A stretch of DNA of 64,000 bases from assembly GCA_002110485.1 (NCBI GenBank), contig MOWL01000027.1, forward strand, positions 372,001 through 436,000. Direction: 5' to 3'. The DNA is from Emergomyces orientalis (lineage: Eukaryota > Ascomycota > Eurotiomycetes > Onygenales > Ajellomycetaceae). Below are positions 1-14,181 of this stretch, piece after piece (positions within the stretch are counted from its first letter, which is position 1; the number at the start of each line of letters is the position of its first letter). The notes under the pieces were generated by a model. That model did no database searches. It was not told the origin of the DNA and worked only from the letters and a program-made list of their open reading frames with translations. A program made the translations under genes and the position numbers.

Positions 1-852
1 CTTTTTGTTACCAAAACTATTAATCCGCTTATTATCCAACCGATCAAACCTCGCCTCCTCCAACGATTTCGGCACGGGCCACAGCATCCGATCGAGGTAA
101 ATAGAAGTAAACAAAGTCTGCGAGAGGGGATGGCCGGAATGCCACGCAGCCTAATATAGTATCCAAAAACATTAACCATCCCTATCCCTATCCCTATCCT
201 AATTCTTATTCGAATGCTGTAAGTGTCGGTTAAGTATAAACGCACCTCATGGCCCAACAGCTGATCCATAATCCCCACGACTTCCTCTGGCAGCAGCTGC
301 CGCTTCACGACATCGTAGTCATCATCCAGCGTTTCGCCAGGCGCTAGATATCCGCTATCCATTTTCTCGTCCATGATCTATATTATACACACTAAGTTAG
401 ATAGGTAATATTATCATAATCGCATCGCTCAGCTGGGGGTGGGTAGGGGGGTTTCATATAAGAGGGGTTAGGGGAAATGGGGCATAATAGGCCGTTAAAT
501 AGAGAGACAAATCGAACTCTTAGTATTGTAGATACGCACCTCCAGAGCCCCCACCGCCTCAAATAGCGTGAAATATTCATCCTTGACGAGTTGGCCGGTA
601 TTCAGGACTATTATATTATGACCGAATGGGTGTTACTTTTAATTAGCTGCATCTTGTTGGGTATGGCATTGCGTTTTGCGTTCCCTCTTTCAGTCTCTCG
701 CCGTAGACGAGAGCGAGAGATGGGGAGGGGAATATAAAATATTAATACACACCGGAACTGGCCTTTGTGAAAACGGCGGTTATATCTTGTACGGGCATCT
801 TGGTGTCGGAGACGATGCGCGGGGAAGTAGAAGTGGTGGAGGTTGGGTGCAT
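1..852 (-). CDS. NAA35: N-alpha-acetyltransferase 35, NatC auxiliary subunit (partial)
   Basis: N-terminal part of the Mak10/Naa35 subunit of the NatC complex, which anchors the N-terminal acetyltransferase to ribosomes. Exons on the minus strand: 852-753, 607-540, 377-246 and 150-1, all in frame with GT-AG junctions; the gene runs off the left edge, so only 150 residues are visible. The family signature is clear: a DEYFTLFEAVGALE helix, then MDEKMDSGY (the MDxKMDSG motif), LLPEEVVGIMDQLLGHE, and WHSGHPLSQTLFTSIYL before the edge. The start at 852 is the first ATG in the frame and gives a short, Ser/Thr-rich leader of about 20 residues. The introns are 145, 162 and 95 nt. ATP15 lies behind it in the same orientation. 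Family assignment is from remembered motifs; I am confident of it. Confidence 0.9.
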
Positions 853-1587
853 GGTGGGTAGGCTACGGTGTATTGGCGTAGGGTCGCGAGAGAAGTCCGC
901 TTAAGCCATAGTTATACAAATGAAAGAGATAAATGGGGTATCAATAACAGGCCATGATATATGTGTTATATGTTATAGCTGATGTGTCTGCTAAATGGCT
1001 GGTGGTGAGAGTGTGAGTAAGTTGAATGGTGTGTATGGTTGCTGGAAGTGGGAGGGACCGACCGCAGCTGAAAAGGAATTGGGCGACGAGCAACTTATAT
1101 TTCTGCACTGAACTTTTATATCGGTTATTCAACAACAACAAGAAGAAGAAGAAGCACTAATTGCTAATATGGTTAGGGAAGTAATAGTCAGGACATCCCA
1201 TAGTAATCAATTGATAATTAATCCAGCCAGAAATATGCATATTCGCCCTCCTCTACACTCCTTACCTTTCCAAAGTGAATGTAGCCGGTATCCACCGCAC
1301 GTAGAGATATAACAAGACAGACCACGAGCCGCAGACAACCCCAATTGCCAATCTCAATCCCAATCTCGATCGCCAGTTATCCAATTGACAAAATGAGATA
1401 TAAATTGATTGCCGTATCGATCGGTGTACTATACATGTACAAAAAAAAAGGAAACGAAGATGTTAATTTGCATCAACCTCCCACACAGCAAATCTATCAA
1501 CCACACCGTCATCACAACCACCCGTCATCATAACCATATATAGCCCATATCTATCCTATCCTATCCATCACGAAACACAAACACCAT
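853..1587. other. Intergenic: NAA35 promoter and ATP15 3' flank
   Basis: No convincing gene. It holds the upstream region of NAA35 and the downstream region of ATP15. A short AAG/AGA triplet run lies at about 1139-1153. The open frames here are short and overlap on both strands. Confidence 0.6.
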
Positions 1588-2045
1588 CTATTTCGACGCC
1601 GCAGCCGCAGCCTCGGCCTCCGCAGCTTGCTCCGCCGCAAGATTCTTCACGTCGCCCTGTTTGCCATTCTATTAAACAACATAGTTATTAGCATCTGTCG
1701 TCCCTCTCATGCCATCAATCCTTTTCAATCCGCCTAACCCATTCCACCTATATATATATATATTGACTCACCTGCCACTTCGCAAACTTCAGATCCATTT
1801 GACCGCGGCGCTCGGCTTGGAGGCGGGGTTCTTCCTTGAGAGATCGACGGACAGTACGGGCGGCAATGGCGAGGTAGCGGTTGTATCTGTTTTGGTAGTT
1901 TGATATATTGTTAGAATCTCAATGCCCGTAATAGACAAGTTGGAACGGCGGAATGGGTGGAGGTGTGCGGGATGGAATGGAATAATGGTGATGTAGTGGG
2001 AGATAAAACGTACGTGAGCCCAGCGGCCTTCCACGCGAAAGCCAT
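1588..2045 (-). CDS. ATP15: Mitochondrial F1Fo ATP synthase subunit epsilon
   Basis: Small subunit of the central stalk of mitochondrial F1. Three exons: 2045-2014, 1886-1772 and 1668-1588, with GT-AG borders and phases that close exactly. The protein is 75 residues, close to the usual size for fungal epsilon. It begins MAFAWKAAGLTYNRYLAIAA and continues through RTVRRSLKEEPRLQAERRG, the conserved epsilon core with its run of basic and hydrophobic residues. An Ala-rich C-terminal tail (EAEAAAAASK) follows. Like yeast Atp15 it has no cleavable presequence visible. The beta subunit of the same complex is encoded at 57.7-60 kb in this window; there is no operon-like link. The first exon has only 32 coding nucleotides. 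Confidence 0.9.
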
Positions 2046-5000
2046 GGTATGGTGTGGTGTGTGTGGTTCTTTTGAAAGATTGGGGAGAAAGAGAGGGAGA
2101 GAGGAGGAGAGGAGGCAGCGTCGGCTGAGATATTTTCGACTGAATTGAATTGAAATTGGATTAACTGAATTGTCTTTTGAAGCCGCCGAAGATGGGGAAA
2201 GATATATAGGCTAGTCTGCTTCGGGTGGTGGTCACGTGATAGGACTCTGTGTGAGAGAGGTTGAACGTGGTTGGTTGTTATGATCTATCTAGTAACTAGC
2301 GGCAGCTAATATGGATCCATGTATGTGTGAAAGTCACGTAGGGTCGGGTCTTCTGCTTCCTGGCTTGTGTGTAAGACCTCCAACACTCTGATTGATAATG
2401 TCAGCAGGAGCGCAACCAATTAACGTATTTCACCACGAACTCGGACACTTTGTACCTCCCCGCCAATTTAGTATGTGAAGGTACTTATGAGACAAACAAG
2501 ACAAACAAGCTAATGTACCTTACCATACTAAATTGGTGAAATAGTACTAAATCACGTGAGGTGTTTGAGTTCGTGGTGAAATAAAAGGTTATTTCTATCA
2601 AAGCGCATACAAGATGGATCAAATTATCCCAAACTGCTAGAACACTCCGTACAGCGGGGGAATATTTCTACAATCCAGCCGTTTGCGAGTCAGGCAAACC
2701 GGAGCCATATGCTTTCCACGGATAGTGAAGAACTCTTCAAATACTTTCTACTTACGTCTCGCTGTTTTTTTTGATTCCTATGACATTGCAGCGAACCATT
2801 GCAATGATGGCGAACATGGTCTTTCGAAGCTTCATTGCCCTAATTCATTGCAGTCATAGAGGTTGCAACGACTGAACTCGCAGTTAAAGTTATCTGCGAA
2901 ATTGGAGCTGCTATTAAACCTCCTTGACAACAAATGTCGAATTATAAACTGACACGCCGATATAAACCCCTTTTATAACTCAACCCCTCTCTCCAGGAGA
3001 CCTTATTCCAATTCTTCAAGGAGCTCTAGGAGCAAGCTACTATCAGCAAGACAGAACCTATATTCCCACGCCCTCGAACCCCCTTGAAGGGCAAGGGCAT
3101 GCGTTCAATCGCACTAAAGATCCGTCTTCCCTTTCAATCTATGGCCAGTTGAATGTTATCCTATAAAAATTTTAGGAAGTTCTCCCACTACTGTACTTCT
3201 AAATGCTTCACGAATCGTGGGCTAACCCTCCTATTATTACTTCGTACATTACAGAAAAATATAACATTGGAATTGGATACATAACTCCAATCCCAAACAC
3301 AGATTGAGATATGAGAAGAGTGAGGTTCAACAAATTTCCTCATATCAGGTAAGCCACTCCACTACAATGGGAGACAGGCCATGATGAGTTTCTGTGCAGT
3401 GCACTCCTCCATTCCCTGTCAATGATCATCAGATTGATCATTTTACAATCCCCCATGACGGCACAGCCACGGAAATAAAACTGTTTAGCCAATGAGCGGG
3501 GTCAAATATTCCATTCTTGGGAATGCTTGACTTCTTGGCTGGGGGCGGGGGATTTAAGGGCGGGGAAGCGTCAGGTATTTAACCCACCACAAGACCAAGT
3601 AGAATGCCTAATTTGATAACTTAGTGGCGGGAAATAAATTACCTTAACCGCTAACGGCGGTTATGAGACCTCCTCCAGTCCCTCCCTTTTATAACGGAAA
3701 AGGACTAGCGCAGCAAGAAAATCTATGCTTGATGTTACTTGTGTGTGCCGAATTAGGTGCCTAGATAATCCGACAAAACAAATCGAAAAAAATCGAAAAT
3801 CAAAAACAGGAGCAGAAACTGTTGGGGGGAGGAGCTGATTTCCCCCGCTTAGTCTGGAAAAGTTCAACAATTGAGTCTTCATCTTTATATTGCAATTTAA
3901 CTGAATTAACCCGATTTTGGTTTTTTCCAAACTGTCTACTAATGTACAGTACAACCTGTCATGGGCATCTCTCTCTCCGAATGTTTGCCCTCTTCATTCC
4001 GGTTTACATCTTATAGATAAAAGAAAATAGTTAATTTATTGAAGTAAAAATATCCCAGGAACCTCTAATAACGAGTAATTCCCTTCCCCTTAGGATAACA
4101 TGGGTTAGAATTCTAAAACGGAGTTTAATTTTCACCAAATTCTATACTCATTAAAAATTATGTTATTTGAAACGGAGAAGAATCAAATCGATTCATTAAC
4201 CTATTTCTTAGATGACTTATTTACTAAACTTCTTCATTGCCAAGCATAGTAGCAGGATATAAATATCTTGACTGTATTTTGGGACTTTATCCCTGGTTCT
4301 AAAGTCCATCAGTTGGGAGCAGTTCAGGGACTACGGATGCATGAATGTAATACCCGGGATAAGCGCAGAACATTGCATCACACTACGCTACGCTACACCG
4401 AAAAAACACAAGGGTTCAATGCAATAAATCCCTGGCGGTTCTGCCGCTTTTCACATATCTCCTTTTTTAGTTCTTCTCTCTTTCCTCTCCCTTCCCTGGA
4501 GTCTTCTAGAGGATATCAGAAATGTTCTATGCAACTCTTAACCTATCATCAAATTCTATATCTATTTCCAAGAAAACCCAACCTAGCTTCTTCCCCCTCC
4601 TCCCGCCGACTATCAACAGTAAAATAATCAAAGCCCAAAAGTATGCCACACCACGCCCGACTGCGCTCACTTCCTTTCACCGTCACTTCACTCCTCCCTA
4701 ATCCCAACAAACCGGTTCTTGCGCCAGCCGGCCCGCTCCCCGCTAAAGGGCCCCAGTCAACCCGCAGCCTTGCGCTACTCTGTGGCCGCATCCACATACC
4801 AACTGGAAGGCTCCCAGCGTCCACCATGCTGGGAATATTCACGCATGCTCCTTTGCGTTGGATTGGATCATTCCTTCAACCGCCATCACTACCCACTCAC
4901 CCACCACAACAACCCTGGAACCCAATCAGAACAGTCTCCGAACTGATCAGGGGCGGTCATCTTTCTGGAGCCTTAACAGGAGAATTCTATTTGAAAGATT

Positions 5001-6681
5001 CGGCTTAGCCTGGTTTCTTTAGTGATCCGACGGCGAACAGCCACAGGTGCCTTGTCAATTATTGGATTTTTGTTGATATACTTACTACATACAACACTAA
5101 CTCCGAAAGAAAAATCATAAATTACTCATTCTCCCAAATATCAGTCAAATTTAGTCAACCGCAGCTGTACCGTCCCGTCCGGTACCGGTGCCGCCGTCCT
5201 GGGTTATCCCGGTACCGTGGCCTCGGATTCCCCTGCCGTGGTTCCAATCAATGCCATTCACATATACCCCCGGCGTTAAATGCTAGATAAGCGATGGAGG
5301 GAGCGGTGAGAAATGCTAACCCCAACTAAAGGGAAACAAATAATAAAAGAAAAAAGAAATCGGACTCCCAGGAGCCCTTCATCCTTCGTCCTCCTGGTAA
5401 GTGATGAATACTGGTCGGTATTGTTCTGTTGAAACGGAATTAACCCACCGGTGTGGGTCTGCCGCTGCCATATCACAGTAATAGGGGAAATGCACTCTTA
5501 GCACCCTATGCGCTGAAGGGCTTGCTGATGATTTGTTCAAAAGCATGTGCCGAAGAGTAGAGTGTAATGGGATGGGGACAGGGGATAGTGGGTTTCTTGG
5601 AAGTGGTCTGGTGCATGAAATCGGGTTGCAGTAGTAAGCCGGCGGCACACCCCTCTTATCTTCTTTTATTCTGGTTTCTCCCTCTCTCCTGTTCTGGAGT
5701 TTTCTTTGCCTATCTCGTGGTCTCGAGTGTGTGTGTGTGTGTGTGGGGCTCCCGTTTCGTTTTTTCCTTTTTCTCTTCCATTCCTGTCATTCTATATCGA
5801 TTGAGCACTGGTATAAAAATCAAGAATGCCATCCACTTAGCAGAAATACCATCTAGATACACCACCGTAGCAAAGAGGTGGTTTCTGAATCCGTAAAAGG
5901 GGGGAGAGAGGGGTAATAGAATGTACCATATCATGTCAGTGAGCTGCGTCGTGATCAACAAAAGCGTCGGTTTGGAAAATCTCCATGTTGGCAAACGTAC
6001 TTAACCCTCTCAACCGCCCCTCACCCTTCTCAAGCTGCCGCCTCAGTAACCAAACTCGCGAAACCCCAACGCCCAACGATCAACTTGCCTATCAACAACT
6101 TTTGATCCTCATCCTTCTCTGATCTCCATTTGCATCAGTTGGCTTCTTTCTCTTTGGCCTCCTCCATCCCGCCCTGCTCTTCGAGTATATATCTGGGTAT
6201 CTCTTACCGGTTTAACCACAAGAGGGCACGAGGAGAAGTATATGTATAGCCTCTTCATCATTGAGGAGTCGACAAAGGGAAAACTTTGCTCAACACTTTC
6301 TCACTCATTCAGGAGAGGAATTGCGAGTACAGCTTGGTCTAGCTGGCCTAACTCGTCAACTGACTAGGTCGAGCCAAAGTTACAATCCATCCATCCATTG
6401 GATAAGAAACTACTCCACGAAGGAGAAAAAAGGGGAGAAAGAAAAAAGAAAAAAAGAAAACGAGTATTAAAGACCACAACTGCACCGGATCGTAGTTACA
6501 ACTGCACCGCGTTGTATTCATCACTAGAAACAACGGGCCAGAAATCGAGGGTTTGTCTCCCTCTTGCATCAAGCCCCTCGCCCAGACACGTCTCAATCCA
6601 CCCAGCAACGGGAAGCACCAAAACAATAAAAAATAAAAACGGACACCTTTGGCCTCAACATCATCAATAACGACCACAACA
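2046..6681. other. Gene-poor 4.6 kb stretch
   Basis: I find no supportable gene. It contains one inverted-repeat element (2428-2581, listed separately), AT-rich sequence at about 4000-4260, a (GT)n run near 5728-5743 and purine-rich sequence at 6415-6465 in the likely 5' leader of the next gene. An open frame at 4643-5008 (+) has an ATG and 121 codons, but overlaps other open frames of similar length and shows no recognisable motif. Confidence 0.55.
2428..2581. repeat. MITE-like foldback element with TA target duplication
   Basis: The ends TTTCACCACGAACTC (2428-2442) and GAGTTCGTGGTGAAA (2567-2581) are perfect 15-bp inverted repeats. Each is flanked by TA (2426-2427 and 2582-2583), the target duplication of Tc1/mariner-type elements. 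Inner arms also pair: CCAATTTAGTATG near the left middle against CATACTAAATTGG at 2524-2536, and AAGGTAC against GTACCTT. The element is too short to encode anything, so I call it a non-autonomous foldback (MITE). I saw no second copy in the window. Confidence 0.75.
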
Positions 6682-8662
6682 ATGACCTCAGCCCGCGCAA
6701 CAAAGTCCACGAGGCAGCGCAAATACAGCAGTGCAATCAACAAAAATCACGGTCAGAATACAAGAAAACCAATTCTAAACCGCCCGAAGAAACGGAACAT
6801 AGTTCGTTGGAATGGTGAGTGTTCCATTTGCCGCCCCCTTCACTTAACCGCCACACATAATAGGTCATCTCCATTTGGTTCTTTTCCAATCTTCTGACAG
6901 CGTTGATTTTCAAAAATAAGATACGCTAAACAACAAACTTCTCCTCTCCATCCAAAGCGCCTGCAACGCCCTGGGCATCAAATTGCCATGGGAAGAAGTC
7001 GCAGAGCTGATGGGGGGCAGTATCTCGGAAGGAGCGATTACCCAGCATCTCTCAAAGCTCCGGACGAAGTTGGAAGCGGGTGGGCAAGCTGTCCCGCCAC
7101 CTTTGAAACGTGGGGGGGCATCCATTGCTGTAGGGCCGGGTTCCACAGGTGCGAGCGCAAATCATACCAATAGACCAAAAAGATCCACAGCGGCCACACC
7201 AGCCCGTAACAAGGTGAGGTTAGAAGGATGGAGCGATGATGATGACGATTCGGACGATTCGGACGATTCGCACGATTCTAGCGTGGCGGTTCGGACTAGC
7301 TACAAAAACAAGCGCAGAAGCAAAGGCAACAGCGACACCAAAGAGGACGCTGGCGCTGATGCTGACGTCAAAATCGACAAAGATAGCCGCAGTGAAAGCG
7401 GTAGTGAATACATTGCTGCAGGCGCCAGCTTCCTCCAATTCCCCAACGATCCCTCCCCAGAATTGGCCCCATGTTATAACCACAAAGCTCAGCCCCAGAC
7501 CCAGGCCAAAAGTAGTGTTAAAGGCAAAGCCAAAGCCAAAGGCAGGGGGGTAAACAACGCAACAACTTCATCGAACAGAAGCTCGCCGCAGCAGAAGGTT
7601 GTAAAACTGCGTATCGCGAAAGGTGGTAGAGCCAATTGTGGTGGTAATGGTGCTGCGGGGGATAATGGCATTGGCAATGGCAATGTCGACGCTCTCGGAC
7701 ACCAGCTGTCGGATCAAAATATTAGCTCCGCGTCGAGCCAGACGGTGCATAGTAGCCCCGCAGGTGCTGCTAATATGGACATGGGGAGAAATATTGAAAA
7801 TATGATGCACGAGGCTGGGGCGGGTGGATACCTCTACCAGCACCACAACAACCACGGCCAGTCCCGGTCCCAGTCCCAATATGGCTGGGTGGGATCCAAC
7901 AGCCGGCTGCCCCATGTATCCCAAGCGGAATTGCGACCGGGAGGCCACCAAGTCGAGTATGGCAGCTACAGCCACAATCATATGGCCGGCACTGGTTTCC
8001 AGCAACGAACTGACCCCTTCGGCATGGGCTCGAACGGTGTGGGAATGCTAAACAGCGCCAGCGCTAACAACAACCACTCCTCACCATCAGGGTACCAGGA
8101 AAATATGCAAGTGTTCCCGAGTAGCGGCATGCCACCGCCCCCGCAGGCATCATACAATCCGCCCATCTCCGCACAAGGCTATTCGGCGAATGGAATGTGG
8201 TATAATCGCAATACTAACAACAATTTGCAGGGGCATACCGTCCCAAGCGCATTTCACACCAATACCAATATCGCGAACCACCAAGCACGGCACCATACCG
8301 CACACAATCACGAGCACGATCACGATCCACTTACGTACACAAGCTCACCGGCCCTCCCATACCAACACATCACCGACACTGAACCCAGGATTCTCGTCGG
8401 AGGGAATAAAAGACCCTCATCTGCACCAACTGCCCTGGAAGAGCGCTCACAACAAAAACCAGGTCAAGAGCAGAATGCGCAGGGACAGATGGATGAGGCT
8501 ATACCGGAAGATCAAGCAGCCATAATGAATGAATTGGGTGATTTGTCTCAATTAGATCAATTGAATAATTTCGACGCTGAATTTATCAACATAGGAAGAC
8601 ATGTTGAGGACCTGTTTAGTGCATATGGGTTTGGGATGGACGGGATGTTCAATGGGTTTTGA
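6682..8662 (+). CDS. Myb/SANT-like DNA-binding protein with low-complexity tail
   Basis: Probable nuclear regulator. Two exons, 6682-6814 and 6921-8662; the join makes RWND, followed by a region with the look of the fungal Myb/SANT-like fold: tryptophan at the start, LLLSIQSACNALGIKLPWEE, then MGGSISEGAITQHLSKLR as the recognition-helix-like end (about residues 43-93). The remaining 530 residues are disordered: a DDDDDSDDSDDSHDSS acidic run, Lys/Ala-rich KGKAKAKGRG, then Asn-, Gln-, His- and Ser-rich sequence. The last 40 residues are acidic and hydrophobic (DLSQLDQLNNFDAEF), which could be an activation segment (inference). Length 624 aa. The start is the first ATG in frame after a purine-rich leader. 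No specific target can be named. Confidence 0.75.
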
Positions 8663-10279
8663 AAAAAGGAGGGTTGGTTGGTTAGTAAAAATCTGAGGAA
8701 CGGGTTTGGCATATATAAACGTGTGCGGCGTCAAATATCTCACATATTTTTCGCACCGCCAGGGTTGTCGCGTGAAATCGAGAAAGAAACGGGGGAGGGT
8801 CGTTTCATGGAGCGGAAATGGCAAATTCGTTCGTCCCATTTGAACATCCGAAGGAAGTAGTGGAGGGGGATGGTTGAACAAGACACTGGCTTGGTCATCC
8901 ATATTTCCATATTTACTCTTTATATCTACTTTTTCTTGCTTGTCTCTATTTCGTTATGCTTCTTTTGCAATTGAGCTCGATCGACCCCTGGGGGCGGGGG
9001 GCGGGAGGGGGGAACGAAAATGGGGAAAGATACACATTCGCCGATTTTTTTATTCCCAGGCTCTGGTGACTTGGCCGTCTTTTGGAAAATATGGTGGTGA
9101 CGTGCCAGTTAGAGACTTGTTGTTTTTTTCCCTTGGGTTTAATGATATGGTTTCACCTGTTTTTTAGCTTGCGAATTCGGAAAACCGTTGTGTCCAAACA
9201 AGAGACTGGCCACGAGCCACGAGATGATGATCTTTGAAATAACTTAGGGGAGAGGGGACCGGGAGCTTTGGTTATCTCGAAACGCCTGCGCCTTACATTT
9301 ATCAGAAGCCTGACTGACATGTATCACATGAAGCATTCTGTTGAACAAAAGCACTTCTGAATATTGTTTTTCCATGTTGTCCTGTTTTATTCCCCTCTTA
9401 TTGTTCAGTCTCCGGCTAGTTTTGTCCTTTTTAAAACAATGGTATGAAATGTCCAGCGGCTGGGTTCCTTTCAATCTCTCAGAAACTCATAGAGTTTCCC
9501 TTCCGATTCATATCTAGTCCATATGACAGCCATAGAGGGCGGAAGAGAGGCTTTAGCTATTCGGCAGGTCAGGGCGTCCGTTGAGGGTTCCTTCCATCTG
9601 ATAGCACGTCCACGCCATGAATCAATGATATGCAGTACCTAGTGAACAGTCAACCCCAGGGACACAGCTTCAGGATACAGCTACGCAACGATATCCACAG
9701 CCATGATGAGAATTCCATATGCCCGTGAATAAATGAGTCAATGGATCGTAGTAAAGTTAAAATAGCGAAATATAAAGAGCAGGGTGTATAAAAAGGGGGT
9801 AGTTCAAATGAAGAGTGCCAGATTAAATGTGTCTCTGTAGCTCAGAGATATACCTGAACAGGCAGACCTAGTGAATCGACTCTTAACATGTCTATAGCAA
9901 AGGGATACCTCTTGATATCTCTTGATATCTCTTATTTCTCTCTCTTCTTCTTCTCCCTCATTTGGATGAGGTTGTAATATATTCACGTGACCCTCTCGCT
10001 CGTCCGAATCACATGATTTTCTAGTTCATTCTACATTCGCCCAAAAGGGAAAGCGCCAAGAAACCTGGAGAATCTTCTTCCTTCCCCCAAAAGAAAAAAA
10101 AAAAAAAAACCCACCCCAAGATTTTCTTCGTCCTCTATAAAATCTACAACATCTACACTTTCCTTCCCCCCAAAGGATCCCCCTTGCTCTTGTTCTTCTC
10201 GACTCTTGGGTTTGCCTGAGTTCTGTGGCGCTGTTTCTTCTCCCTCCCTATAGCTTTAATATTCCTACCTACCTCCATA
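8663..10279. other. Intergenic between Myb-like gene and HSP60
   Basis: 3' flank of the Myb-like gene and promoter/5' leader of HSP60. It includes a G-rich run near 8987-9011, a direct repeat of TTGATATCTC at 9913-9932, a 17-18 nt A tract near 10093-10110, and a heat-shock-element-like site (10060-10077). No gene supported. Confidence 0.55.
10060..10077 (+). promoter_or_regulatory. Heat-shock-element-like site upstream of HSP60
   Basis: GAA at 10060-10062, GAA at 10070-10072 and TTC at 10075-10077 fit three of four units of a 5-bp-phased HSF site (GAA, gap, GAA, TTC). The site lies about 200 bp before the HSP60 ATG. Its placement next to a heat-shock gene makes it plausible. The match is imperfect and could be chance. 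Confidence 0.4.
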
Positions 10280-12247
<1,968 letters not shown>

Positions 12248-14181
12248 AACAGCAACGTTTTTAGACCGCATATCCCCGATCTCTCCCAGGATGTCTTCCA
12301 CTGATCAGAACGATTTGTCTTAACAAGGAAAAACAATAACTATTACAGTCATCTCCCCCATTTTTTTTGGGCATTTTCATTGTATGATTATGTTTTCATG
12401 TATGGTGTGTGTGGTGGTGAAAAATCTATCTTGTCTATCTATGTATCTCCTTCTGATTTCTGTTTGTTTTGTATCTTGATTAGCCGTTGTCCTCACATTT
12501 CCCCCTTGTCATTTTTTCTCCTTGTGTATTTTTATACGTACCTGTCTTATCTTGCTTTATCATGGTGGGGTGTTTATGCTATTTATTTTTATATATTTTT
12601 TGTGCTACTCTTTCTTTCTCAAATTTCTTCTCGTGTTTGAATAATCTCCCCCTGTCCTGTTCCCATCTCTCACTGCCCCATCTCATCATAACATCTCCGT
12701 CAATTGATACATATATATCACAAGAACTCTCCTCATCCGTCAAAGCCAGAGACAGACAGACAGTACAAACAGGAACCTCTCCACTCCTACCATTCGCGCA
12801 CCCTGCTCATACCCACCTATTTACCTACCTACCTATTTCTCCCATAAGATAAATAAACATTTAACGAAAAGTAATACTGGGTTGGCGGTTTTTTGTTGGG
12901 CGTTTTTTATATTTTCCCCTTTTGTTCCGTCCTGGATATATATATTTGTCATTTTTGTCTTCTGCGGGTTTCTGCCCCATGACTTTTTCTCTTTCTTTTT
13001 GCGGGCGGGGGGGAGAAGTGAAGGTTCTGAATAAAAAGCTATGAAAAAAAAAAAGACTAAGTAACAACCTGTAATATGTTTTCTTTCCTCATTTGGCGTC
13101 CCGAAGTTTCATGTCTTTACATCTTGATATTTTGATACCTGAGGTTTAATGTACCGCTTAGTCATCGCGCCCTTGGTGATGGAAATTGCGCTTATTTATG
13201 ACGACGGATGGAGTGAGTAGCTTCCACGGCCATCAATAAACTCCGAATTTAAGTATGCAGGAGAGGATAGAGAGGATGGGCAAAGAAGCAACGCTGGAAA
13301 AGATGCAGCTGGTGAAAGTTCAGAATTAGTTTGATAATTGGCTAAAAACTGCTGCCTGTACGTACCTAGGTTCAGGTGGGATGAGTATGTAATGAAGTTT
13401 CTCAACCCAACTATTGCCTACATCCATTCCCAGCGTACAAAAGTCAATGCCTCTACCAGCAGAAAAAATAAAACTACCGAAGGGGCAACGTAAACCCAGC
13501 CGATGCCAGCTCGGAGCTCCGTTCATGACCGTCATCCCGTCCCCAATGTACTGTAAGTCTGCATGCGTATTTCACACCAGGCTGCCGGGTTTCCCTTAAA
13601 TGCACAGGACCAAACATTTAATCTGGCGCAGTTGTGCGTGCAGTAAGTGTCTGCCTGCTGCTGGGCCGTGTAGATAAGCAGCCTATGCGTGGTAATAGGG
13701 CCCGCATCCCCCACCAACAAACCCATTCTCAGCCCCTCGATTCATCCGACAAACAACTCTTACACTTTACACTAATCTCTACTTTCCACAACTACATATA
13801 TCTACTGGCATCTCTCACCTCTACCCACTTCTATCTTCCCCGCCCCTTTTATCCCTCTCTTCTCTATTTCTACGCAGGTATGTGCTCCAGTGCCGTTGGA
13901 GCGGTGTCATCACTCCGTCTTCCCCCCCCCCCCCCCTTTGGCCGCTGTCTCGTGATTGCATTGCCCGCAAACACATCCATTGCACACCATCCTACACAAA
14001 TATCCGATACAGAAACCTATATTATTCCCTCGACAAATTGCTAACGGGCTCTCTTCTCTTCTCGATCTGTCTATCTATCTAGTTATCCCCCCCGCCGAAG
14101 ACCACCCTGCTCTTAAAACCAAAACACACAAAGAACCGCTTCGTTACATCTTACCCCGTCCATTATCTCAAGTGTACAATC
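12248..14181. other. Intergenic between HSP60 and cofilin
   Basis: Pyrimidine-rich 3' flank of HSP60 and long 5' region of cofilin. It contains a 15-nt C tract at 13922-13936. Open frames here are low-complexity Ser/Leu/Pro/Phe strings typical of CT-rich DNA. I see no gene. Confidence 0.55.

Noticed and set aside
178..200. CCCTAT-like short repeat resembling telomere sequence
   Set aside because: Only about four imperfect units inside an intron of NAA35; not TTAGGG.
4643..5008. ATG-started plus-strand frame of 121 codons
   Set aside because: Pro/Leu-rich, overlapped by another open frame of similar length, no motif, no clear splice partners.
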